From Schizophyllum amplum (taxonomy: Eukaryota; Basidiomycota; Agaricomycetes; Agaricales; Schizophyllaceae): a stretch of DNA of 14,389 bases. Shown here piece by piece: positions 7,159-14,389 of this stretch; the stretch's first letter is position 1, and each line of letters begins with the position of its first letter. Location of the stretch: assembly GCA_007026445.1 (NCBI GenBank), contig VDMD01000291.1, positions 1-14,389 of the forward strand. Direction: 5' to 3'. Below the pieces are notes generated by a model. The model had not been told where the DNA came from. It did no database searches and was given only the letters and a program-made list of their open reading frames with translations. The translations under genes and the position numbers were made by a program.

Positions 7159-9454
7159 CTACACTCGACCTTCGCCCTGACGCTCCTGCTCATCCCGGAG
7201 CTGTATTTTCTCGCTCCCAGTTTTCTCTTCACCCACGACAAGCTCGCTATGTGAGATCGTGCAAACAGTTATAACCGTTGCCGCTGCCGCCAGAGCTGCA
7301 TTCACATTGAAAACAGCGCGGAATCCTGACGTGTAACCAGCCTCCAGGATGTATGAGGCCTGAGCCACGGTCAGGCCATGCTGCGTAGGTGCGGCTAGCG
7401 ATGATGGATCATGGACGATGTGATGAATGACGGACAGGGGAAGGCCGAGTGCGTTTGCGGATGACTGCAATGCATTGTTACTACATGACATCTCCGATGA
7501 ATTCGCATTCAGCAAAAATGAAGGACGTTCTCACATTATGACCGACCCAATCGTGACGGAGAATGTGCCGCCCAGGAGCCGGACGAACTGGAGAATTCAT
7601 GTTCGATAAGGCTACTGATAAATATTCATCGGTCTACACTCACGTTTCGAAATGCAGTAACGACCGATACATCCTCGCGAGACACACTCGCTTGCGCTGC
7701 CACGGTTGTCGTCTGTAGAGTCTGTACAAAAATAGTCAGCCGCGAGGTCTGAACTGGCCTTCGTAAACCTCACCATTCCGGTACCGCATCCTGCGATAAT
7801 CATATACACGATCGCAGGGGCCTTGGAGGCGGACGGGGTGAGTGTTGAAAGTAGCCCATTGCCAATGGCGTATAGCCCGAAACCCGTGTAGATGATGCCC
7901 TGCATTATCTGCTTCAGTATAGGGCTGCGCTAGCAAATTCTCGATCACGCACCCTATACCGTCCCGTCTTGCTGACCGCCATGCCAGCGACCCAGCTCGC
8001 CGCCATCTGCGACACCAGCAGAGGGATAAGCATTAACCCTGCCTGCAATGGAGAGTATCGATGGGCCGTCTGGTAGAACTGGGGCAGGTAGAAGACGGAG
8101 GAGAAGAAGACGAAGCCGTTGATAAACATGGCGGAGAACCTTAGGTGAAGCGCTGTTAGCCAGCCAGGGAACGAAGAGTTTGGCGGCGCTCACACTCCTG
8201 ACACTGTTTTTATTTTGAATATTTGCACTAGATGCCACATGAGCGGAGTTCGAAACAAAGAAGCAAAGAAGACCTTACTAGGAATAATGGGCAGTGAAGC
8301 AGCGCGCCATTCCCACAGGCAAAGAACCACAAGCACGACAATGCCAGACGCGAGCGGTGCGAGGACGACCGGAGAGTCCCAAGGGAAGCTGACGCCTCCC
8401 CAGGTGATTGGCAGTATGATGAGCACGCATCCCCCCAGTGTCATCGCACATCCAGGATAATCGACCTTCAGCAGCTTGCTATTGACAATTGATAAGTACA
8501 TTTGAGGTGAGAAGAAACGCGAAGTACCTCTTCAAATTGCCTTCGACTCGCTTGAACGACAATGCAAAGCATACGACGCCCATAACGACTACAGCAATGG
8601 GAATGGTGATCCAGAAGCACCACTGGAAAGACGCCGTTCGTTCATTTGTTGGTCAGACGGAGGTTGTCGGGTTGCGCTGACCTGCCACCCTGCATGTTGT
8701 GCGACAGAACCACCGATTATAGGGCCGAGTGCGAAGCCTATGAGTGATCAGTAAATCATAGGGAGCTGCCGATGTCTGTCCGCACCTAGCGCGATAAATC
8801 CTCCCACAATGCCTTGATATTTTCCGCTGGACGACCTCGTCAACTTGACGCTCGGAGTACACTGCGCGCCGTCCCATACCGCTCTCTGAGGCTGACAACA
8901 TCCGAGATCTGCAATGCCGCGTCGGCACGATGTACCCAGAACCGTCTCATGGAGAAACTCACCACTATTTGTGCTAGGCTGACAAGACCACCATCCCCAG
9001 CCCCCGCGACGGCTCTGAAGACGACCAGCTGGATGGTGGTAGCAGCGAAGCCTGAGAGCAGATTCCCTACTGCGAACAAAGCCAGTGCGAGGCACAACAT
9101 GACCTGCCGGCCGAAAATATCGCTCAGGCGCCCATACAGCGGCATGCAAGCCGTCGACGTGAGCAGGTATCCTCCGGGGACCCAGGTGATGGCAGTCCCT
9201 GCGCCGAGCGCGGCGGATATAGTTGGCAGGCCAGTCGCGACGATTACGGAGTCCATTGTGGAGACGACCATTACGAGCGCAAGACTGGTGAAGATGAGAA
9301 GACGCTTGGCGAGAGGAAGGGAGAGGTTGGTCTGGACCGTTAATATCGGGTGAGCCGGCGTGTCCAGAGACCGTGAATCCCCTGGGCAGACAATCTTGAG
9401 CGGAGAGCCAGCTTCGGCATCATGGTCGGGAGCAGCGGCTTGCAAGGAACCCAT
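7159..9454 (-). CDS. MFS transporter, DHA2 (14-TMS) drug:H+ antiporter type
   Basis: Plasma-membrane export of toxicants or secondary metabolites is the usual role of this family; the substrate is unknown. Exons on the minus strand: 9454-8963, 8908-8880, 8826-8786, 8737-8682, 8622-8528, 8478-8229, 8152-7960, 7924-7774, 7721-7644, 7587-7543, 7491-7159, for about 587 residues. A hydrophilic N-terminus (1-48) precedes MDSVIVATGLPTIS (67-80), motif A YGRLSDIFGRQ (107-117), GAGDGGLVSLAQI (151-163), SLRERGKYQGI, motif-C-like FALGPIIGG, WQWCFWITIPIAV, VDYPGCAM, FYLPQFYQ, AGLMLIPLLVSQ, AGCGTGM, TTTVAAQASVSREDVSVVTAF and FVRLLGGTFSVTIG. Most junctions are exact GT-AG. Two are suspect: exon 6 to 7 is one base out of phase, and intron 7 is only 35 bases and drops the usual YR after KTGR. 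The weak donor GTCATA at 7542 is also inferred. The gene may be intact with assembly errors, or recently damaged. Confidence 0.9.
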
Positions 9455-9505
9455 CGTGTCAAAGTGCGCCGGAACCGTATATCATGACTTGCCTGCGTCG
9501 TCCGC

Positions 9506-9513
9506 ATTTTATA
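9506..9513 (-). promoter_or_regulatory. TATA box of the MFS transporter gene
   Basis: The minus strand reads CTATAAAA over 9513-9506, about 55 bases before the ATG at 9454, the right place for a fungal TATA element. Confidence 0.6.
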
Positions 9514-10141
9514 GAACACAGACATAGGGTTGGACGTCTGCACAGATGGGAGAACCACAGAGAAAACCCCGCTGCGAAGCACGAAAACTTCGACGTCCTA
9601 CAATTGAGACCGCCCCCTGCCGAATCATTGGAAAGCCGAAGGTGCAGTACATCGCATGTACTGTTCACGGGCTTCCCCAGCATACGGGAAGACCATGCGC
9701 CATTGGTGTGCATTCATGGGCAAAAAGGTCGTAAGCTCAGCTGCGGTGCTGAATTTGGCAGTCAGCCAGTGGGGACCGCAACGAGCAACGCGCCGATAGA
9801 CATCGATAGTAGTGAAGTCAGCTCAGAAAAGTGACTCGACCATTGAGTTAGCTAGACGAATACAAAGGCCACGCACGAAGAAGAGACCCACGTTGAACAC
9901 GGGTGGTTCTCGGCGGCCTTATGGTTCTCCTTGCAAGATACTTCGGAGTGCGCTCTCACGGGGATGTAAACGAGATGCAGACTCTCGAGGTTTGTCCGCC
10001 ACCTTTACACTTCGATGCTTGGCATGAGGTTCCATGGACGCGGCAAGTGGATGGCATATCATGGTGTCATACAGCGGTTGCATGTGTGGTGAAATACATA
10101 TATGAGAAGCAAAGGACGACAGAGGGCCCGGCCCGCGACGC
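9514..10141. other. Intergenic: MFS upstream region and eL42 3' region
   Basis: No gene is supported. The stretch should hold the upstream regulatory region of the MFS gene and the 3' untranslated region of eL42. The long minus frame reaching 9919 is read-through of the last eL42 intron and not an independent gene. Confidence 0.55.
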
Positions 10142-10762
10142 TTACTGTTGAACAGGTTAGAGGAAAGTCTGATCATGAGTGTACGATCACGCACGAATTG
10201 GAGGGCAGCACCCTTCGTCTTCTTCTCACCACCAAGCTCGAAGCTGAGGACGTGTGTGAGATGGCAATTGTAAAGAGGAGGCGAGATACGCACTGCTTGC
10301 AGCGCTTCAGGGGCAGCTGCATTTTGTACTTGCAAGAAGTGCACTCGAGTCGTAGCACGACCTTCTTGGTCGTCTTCGCCTGTGATCGGGATGGTCAGAC
10401 ATACGATCGACACTGAGGCAAAGACGACGCACCTTCTTGTGGAAGACGGGCTTCGTCTGACCACCGTAACCGCTCTGCTTGCGGTCGTAGCGCCGCTTCC
10501 CCTGCGCGAAGATGGAGTCCTTGCCCTTCTTGTACTGGGTGACCTTGTGGGGCCTGCGACAAAATCAGTCTATTGTTTTCCCAAGTTCGGGGAGCAACAT
10601 ACGTGTGCTTCTTGCAAGCCTTGCCCTTGCAGTCTACATGCGATCGTCAGATGAGTCCATCATGTTTAAAGATCAGCGTACAGGTCCTGCGCGTCCTGCA
10701 TAACAAGGTCAGCAATCATCCCTCTCATCACACAGCACGACGTACTTGGGAATGTTGACCAT
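10142..10762 (-). CDS. RPL42: 60S ribosomal protein eL42 (L44/L36a)
   Basis: This is a zinc-binding protein of the large ribosomal subunit near the tRNA E site. Seven exons, 10762-10746, 10695-10682, 10633-10603, 10553-10433, 10379-10294, 10243-10195 and 10144-10142, give 106 residues, the usual family length, starting MVNIPKTRRTYC and ending KTKGAALQF. Cysteines at 12, 17, 74, 77 and 88 include the CX4C and CX2C zinc ligands; [18 protein letters not shown] and [19 protein letters not shown] are family signatures. All introns are 48-53 bases with GTACG, GTATG or GTGCG donors. Exon 2 is only 14 bases, and the last intron sits between the final Phe codon and TAA. Lysines 40 and 55, methylated in yeast, are present, and residue 56 is proline, the form associated with cycloheximide sensitivity in other fungi. 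It is a single housekeeping gene, divergent from the secreted protein gene. Confidence 0.98.
10145..10194 (-). other. eL42 terminal intron that isolates the stop codon
   Basis: Fifty bases starting GTGCGTGATC and ending TTCAACAG, with a good branch site CTCTAAC about 10 bases before the acceptor. Its removal joins the last Phe codon directly to TAA, giving exactly the conserved eL42 C-terminus. If it is retained, the frame runs on for 92 further codons. Confidence 0.9.
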
Positions 10763-11560
10763 GATGCTTGCTGTGGTCGCTGTCGCTTACGCCGTCGTCG
10801 GTGAGCTCCGCGGTGTCCAACGCGTGACGAATGAGGAAATTCGGTATATCCCGACAGCTGCACAGTTTCATGTGACATTTTGGTGGCTTCAAGTTCAACT
10901 TCATCTGGTCCGGCTTTTGCCGGAATATGGACAACCGTCTAAACGGGACCTAGGCCAATCCGTCTGCAGAACTCGCAGACCCATGTTAGACAGCGTACAA
11001 GTACAAGCAAAACCATCCTTTAACTCATTTAACATGCGCAATGTTCAACTTGACTCGCTCTATCAGACTTACTTCTGCTATCTCCTTCCACCGAGCTTGT
11101 CCTCCCAGTGCAAGGAATTCTTCGGACGCAATGGTTCGGCTATCGTCTCACCAAAACCTCTCGCATGCGATCCACACAGGATGGTGCCCCGTCGGCTTGA
11201 TGCGAATCTATGAAGTGGCATACGCCAGGGCTCTAAGGTCGGCCATATCCACCGCGGAATTCCAGGACGTAAATCATCTTTCTCTGCTCCTGCTGTCGCC
11301 ATTGCCAGCAGATGGACAACAGTCAGGTGCAGTCCCGGGATTGGCTACTACTAACGCTGCATGACAGGTAAGGCAGGCAAGTCCAGGCATGTGGAGCCTT
11401 ATGGCCGTCAGCGCACTGCGACCTCGAATGAAGCCTGAGGCATCGTTATCCTCGTACAACGACCGATGGAACGCCTACCTTTTCCATCAGCAGACGGCGT
11501 CTGTGACTCTCGCTGTCAATCAATGCACAGGTCGACGCCGCGGAGAAGGAGGCGCGCCCA
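10763..11560. other. Divergent promoter region between eL42 and the secreted protein
   Basis: About 870 bases (10763-11629) separate two divergent start codons, so both promoters should lie here. A 155-codon plus frame starts antisense inside eL42 (10746-11213) and has no recognised domain; I do not call it a gene. A second plus frame at 11041-11364 starts with an amphipathic MFNLTRSIRL stretch, but nothing further supports it. No TATA element is obvious on the eL42 side. Confidence 0.5.
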
Positions 11561-11565
11561 TGGTA

Positions 11566-11573
11566 ATATAAGG
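11566..11573 (+). promoter_or_regulatory. TATA box of the secreted protein gene
   Basis: ATATAAGG at 11566-11573, about 57-64 bases before the ATG at 11630. It supports that start and an active, TATA-driven (often regulated) promoter. Confidence 0.6.
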
Positions 11574-11629
11574 ACTCCGGCCCCATGAGCCTCATGCAAG
11601 TCGACCTTCACCTTCGAAACGACGAAACG

Positions 11630-12308
11630 ATGCACTTCCAGCTCCATCTTGCAGCCATACTCGCGCTTGTCGTTGCCACTGCGGCGAGCCCGACTACGGT
11701 ACGTACGGCGTTGCTCCACCTTTCTCATCACTGACAATAATACATGGGTACTTGATCAGCCCGAACCTGAGATTGCCACCACCTTCCTCAGCGAGGCAGA
11801 GATGATTCACTGGTTGCAAACCACCGACGCCGAGCTCACCTTCATTGGTGAGCCGATCCCGGGGGTTAACGTCCCCGCCTTGGACGACGCCGACCTCGCC
11901 CGACGCGCCGCACTAAGCACTACAGTTGTCTACTGCAACCGCCGCGTCAACGGCGTCTGCGGCGGCGCATGTACGACGTACAACGGCGGGGCCAAGTGCC
12001 TCAACGCGCCCGACACACAGTGTCTGCATGCCACGCATAACGTCGGGTTTTGCGCCGGCAAGGGGTGAGTGCTGCATGAAAATCTCGATTGAGAATCGAT
12101 GCTTTGCATCAGGCTGGCTTGAGGGTGGCTGGAAGCTGAAGCTGAAGGACGACATGCTCGCGGTGACGATTGGCAGCTAGAAGCATGGCTGACGAGCGTC
12201 CACAGATGCGGTGGCGGATGTAACCAATTCTCGTCTTGCGGTACGAAGCTGGACGGGGGGTTCTGCTACACTCCGGGGACGAACTCGATTGTTGTCGGGC
12301 CTTACTAG
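11630..12308 (+). CDS. Small secreted cysteine-rich protein with pro-region
   Basis: I do not recognise a named family, but the design is clear. Exons 11630-11698, 11760-12064 and 12206-12308 (introns of 61 and 141 bases) give 158 residues. Residues 1-20 form a signal peptide (MHFQLHLAAILALVVATAAS). Residues 24-70 are acidic and cysteine-free (PEPEIATTFLSEAEMIHWLQ onward). A dibasic RR at 71-72 could be a Kex2-type processing site. Residues 82-145 hold ten cysteines, at 82, 90, 94, 103, 111, 121, 126, 130, 136 and 145, enough for five disulfides, in a Gly/Asn-rich domain with GVCGGAC and KGCGGGC blocks; the tail is TNSIVVGPY. The third exon is supported because it continues the cysteine pattern in phase. 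Likely an extracellular effector, defence or wall-associated protein (inference). Intron 2 is longer than its neighbours, so its acceptor is the least certain point. Confidence 0.85.
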
Positions 12309-12651
12309 CATATCGAGAGCGATATGGGAATTGAGGGCAACGAGAGATCAAGGGTGACGAGTGGATTGACGTTGTAGCTATGCTGGTATTTGGGTTTTGA
12401 TAGCAGAGCTGTCCACTATTGAATGTCGTATCGGAAGTGCTGCAGAACACTGTCGGGCCCGTGTGGCGTCCCGTTTGCCTCATCTCTGAACATTCCGAGG
12501 CCTGTGGCCATGCAGAGCATGCCATTGGCGGACGGGCCAACCGTTTGACTGATTCGCTCGTCCTGAACATCGGATAGACATAGGCCGCAATGATGTCCAT
12601 CCTTTTGCGCACGAGTACGAGAATTCTTTGTGCATGAATGACGCTTGCGCG
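12309..12651. other. Shared 3' region of convergent genes
   Basis: The 343 bases between the stop of the secreted protein gene (+) and the stop of the PIG-L gene (-) should hold both 3' untranslated regions. No gene or structured repeat is seen. Confidence 0.6.
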
Positions 12652-13658
12652 CTACACGGGGACCTTCACCTCGAACCACTCGTTCACCCACATGTAGCGG
12701 GAGAAGCAGATGTAGAGGTAGCGGAACCACACCATCTGGCTCTTGTGTTGCAACATAGCGAAGAGGGCGGCCCCGTATTCCTTGCATCCAGACACGAAGA
12801 CAGGTGTGGCCGGCGCGGATGAGTCCGCATGTTTGGGCGTCTCGTTCCCAACGAGGCTCGCGTAGACATCTTCGAAGGCATGAAGCGCGGCGGCCATCGT
12901 GAGGTCGAGTTTGGCCTGGAGCGGCGCAATGACCCATAGGTACTTGGAGACGGTAGGGACAGTGGCAAGCGTGAAGAAGCGTGGGTGGGTCAAGGGAGCA
13001 TCGGGGGAGGTGAGCAGCGTGCGCACGCCCTCTCGGATGGAGCGGTGGTTCGGGTGCTGGGATACGCCCTCGCGGTCGAAAGTAAGGATCTAAAGGTATG
13101 AGGAGCAGTTATCAATCATGCAGGATGAAGAGCTGACCGTGGTTATGGCGCTGCTTGTCACGTACGGGCGTACTGCCTCTGCGATAAGATTCGCGTCCCA
13201 GGTTGCGGTGAAGTTATCTTGCAAGTCGCTAGGGAAGATAAGTTGAGCGAAGGAGGGGGGCATCATGGCACGTACGGATTGTCCAGTACCCATCTTCTTC
13301 TCTCCGGCACGCCGAGAGCGTCGAGGCTTGCGCCAAACTCTCGCCGCCGCATGGAGCCCAAACCATCCGCGTTCCCGACCGAGAGACACAGCGAGTACAC
13401 GGGTGTCCCCTGGTGTTCGTCAGCAGTAATACCGGGAGCTATATGGCTGCACTCACCCTGCCTGTCAGTGCCAGAAGGGTCGGCGCGAAGAACATCGCTT
13501 CATCGTCCGGGTGTGCAGTAACGAGCAAGACACGCGCATCGCAACACTGGCCTCGCTTATTGCATCAGCATCAAAACTGCACCGGGTTCAAGAGTGCAGC
13601 AATGAGAAGCGCGAGGAAGGAGAACTTGGAAGGTGACGGCTCCGAACGACATGGACAT
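12652..13658 (-). CDS. GPI12: N-acetylglucosaminyl-phosphatidylinositol de-N-acetylase (PIG-L/GPI12)
   Basis: This ER membrane enzyme catalyses the second step of GPI-anchor synthesis, removing acetate from GlcNAc-PI. Secure minus-strand exons are 13546-13457, 13409-13276, 13228-13138 and 13089-12652 (introns 47, 47 and 48 bases), 250 residues in one frame. Motifs: the metal-binding VLLVTAHPDDEAMFFAP, SLCLSVGNADGLGSMRRREF, VLDNPDLQDNF, and ILTFDREGVSQHPNHRSI with the second metal/catalytic histidine block, then a C-terminal region ending WFEVKVPV. The N-terminus is uncertain. The hydrophobic anchor FLALLIAALLNPVQ (about 13625-13577) lies in a frame that has no ATG, while the only nearby ATGs (13658, 13652) are one base out of that frame. 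A 36-base intron (13582-13547) would join the anchor to the enzyme. An N-terminal frameshift, an unseen exon or an assembly error are all possible. Confidence 0.92.
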
Positions 13659-13740
13659 CAGCGCACTGGGCGCGTCGCGTCGAGGCGCGACGTGATGAGT
13701 GACTTGCTGTGACGATCGCACGTGGGAAGTTGGAGTTTCA

Positions 13741-13758
13741 ACTTGAACTTGAACTTGA
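13741..13758. repeat. Hexanucleotide repeat (ACTTGA)x3
   Basis: Three perfect copies, with imperfect flanks on both sides, about 85 bases upstream of the PIG-L start region. Related AACTTG words recur near 14075. Confidence 0.85.
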
Positions 13759-14006
13759 AGCTTTTGCGCTGCTTTGCGTCTTTCTTCCTATACATCAAAC
13801 ATATACACTGAAGTTATGGCCTAGCATTGTAGGTCTTTCTCCTCCGCGTGTGCTAGGTAAATGCGAGGTTTGGTACAGCAGACTGGAGCCCGGGCGCCCA
13901 TTATTCCCCTCAAACACGAAGTTCGCAAAACTCCGTTGCGGTGAAGGGAGACCCGAAGCGATGCGATCAAACGCGAATACTTACGTTATACAGGGGCATT
14001 GTATAC
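13759..14006. other. Divergent intergenic region
   Basis: No gene is supported between PIG-L (-) and the partial gene at the right edge (+); the stretch is presumably their shared upstream region. A plus frame runs from 13709 to 14167, but its composition and content look non-coding. Confidence 0.5.
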
Positions 14007-14015
14007 TTATAAGTA
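14004..14015 (+). promoter_or_regulatory. TATA-like palindrome upstream of the right-edge gene
   Basis: TACTTATAAGTA is a perfect 12-base palindrome containing TTATAAG (14007-14013). It lies about 155 bases before the coding-like exon, consistent with a core promoter element, but it could equally serve either strand. Confidence 0.45.
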
Positions 14016-14166
14016 CACGCCCCAGGGACCGACATACTGCACGTTCGCACTCCCATCTTCGACCGGGGCTTCTTGAACTTGCAACTTCTTGTTCCTGGCC
14101 CTGCGGGCAGCTGCTCTTTCTCTGCGAACGTGACTGCATTGGAGGCGCCATCTTCATTCGTTTATA

Positions 14167-14335
14167 GACCTCGCGTGAAGTTCCCATTCCCTATTGCCGC
14201 CCTCACCGCGCGGCGCGATGCTTTCGACGATGCGCGCAGCACATTCCTTTCTCTTGTCGCGGCGTCCGGCGCGCAGTATACCCAGCTCACCAACCTCTTC
14301 ATTGGAACTGGTTCGGATGGCAATGCCCTTCCAGG
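14167..14335 (+). CDS. Partial gene at the window edge, unknown product
   Basis: I do not recognise the protein. One frame from about 14167 to 14335 has a clear coding composition (G-rich first base, C/G third base). It reads VKFPFPIAALTARRDAFDDA, then STFLSLVAASGAQYTQ and LTNLFIGTGSDGNALP, ending at a good GTGAGT donor (14336). Upstream, TTTATAG|A at 14166 could be an acceptor, making this an internal exon. Alternatively the exon starts at GTG AAG TTC (14175), where an ATG would be expected. The only ATG nearby (14218) is in a different frame, which has a poor codon pattern. The rest of the gene is outside the window. Confidence 0.4.
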
Positions 14336-14389
14336 TGAGTCGCGGAGTACGGAGTCCATTGTAGTTGTGGTATCCAACGCGTTTTGCCA

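Noticed and set aside
9919..10464. 181-codon minus frame covering the 3' half of eL42
   Set aside because: It is read-through of introns 4-6 of eL42. The conserved C-terminus is reached only after splicing, and the extension beyond it has no recognisable content.
10746..11213. 155-codon plus-strand frame starting antisense within eL42
   Set aside because: No domain or signal sequence I recognise. It overlaps the eL42 first exon and promoter on the other strand, and its codon pattern is unlike the real genes.
11041..11364. Plus frame starting MFNLTRSIRLTSA, considered as a mitochondrial protein start
   Set aside because: Only the first dozen residues are suggestive. The rest is non-specific and no exon continues it.
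14218..14335. ATG-started frame MLSTMRAAHSF that looks like a mitochondrial presequence
   Set aside because: It is open up to the same donor, but its base pattern (no G-rich first position, no C/G third position) is that of a shifted frame of the neighbouring exon. The other frame fits coding better.

Overview
The window is nuclear DNA of a filamentous fungus, most likely a mushroom-forming basidiomycete (Agaricomycetes). The main evidence is gene architecture: closely packed genes on both strands, each cut by many introns of about 47-60 bases with GT(A/G)(C/A)GT donors, CTRAY-type branch sites and CAG/TAG acceptors. Some exons are very short (14, 23 and 29 bases). The protein types also fit: GH71 alpha-1,3-glucanase, RTA1-like protein, DHA2 transporter, and a cysteine-rich secreted protein. 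No bacterial features, tRNA, rRNA or CRISPR were seen.

Layout. Positions 1-3.5 kb are gene-poor, with short tandem arrays (1288-1482, 1549-1635, 1670-1703, 2023-2080); two of the arrays share an exact 12-mer in opposite orientation. A decayed GH71 glucanase gene lies at 3637-4276 (+): its first ~150 codons are well preserved, then a nonsense codon and two frame breaks follow. An apparently empty 1.1 kb leads to an intact seven-exon RTA1-like membrane protein gene (5501-6730, +). Tail to tail with it is an eleven-exon DHA2-type MFS transporter gene (9454-7159, -). Next come ribosomal protein eL42 (10762-10142, -; seven exons), a small secreted ten-cysteine protein (11630-12308, +; three exons), the GPI de-N-acetylase PIG-L/GPI12 (about 13658-12652, -), and at the right edge the beginning of an unidentified + strand gene (about 14167-14335).

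How the genes relate. This is not an obvious biosynthetic cluster. eL42 and PIG-L are housekeeping genes (translation, GPI-anchor synthesis in the ER). The GH71 relic, the secreted protein, the MFS pump and the RTA1-like protein are accessory, surface or secreted functions typical of fungal environmental response. The convergent RTA1/MFS pair could both serve membrane or toxicant tolerance, but that is inference from adjacency only.

The most interesting points are the eL42 stop codon, which is created only by removing a final 50-base intron; the pro-domain plus ten-cysteine layout of the secreted protein; the stepwise decay of GH71; a GC-AG intron in the RTA1-like gene; the inverted minisatellites; and single-base reading-frame conflicts in the MFS and PIG-L genes that could be either mutations or assembly errors. 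I did not find convincing evidence for a wholly new multi-gene system.
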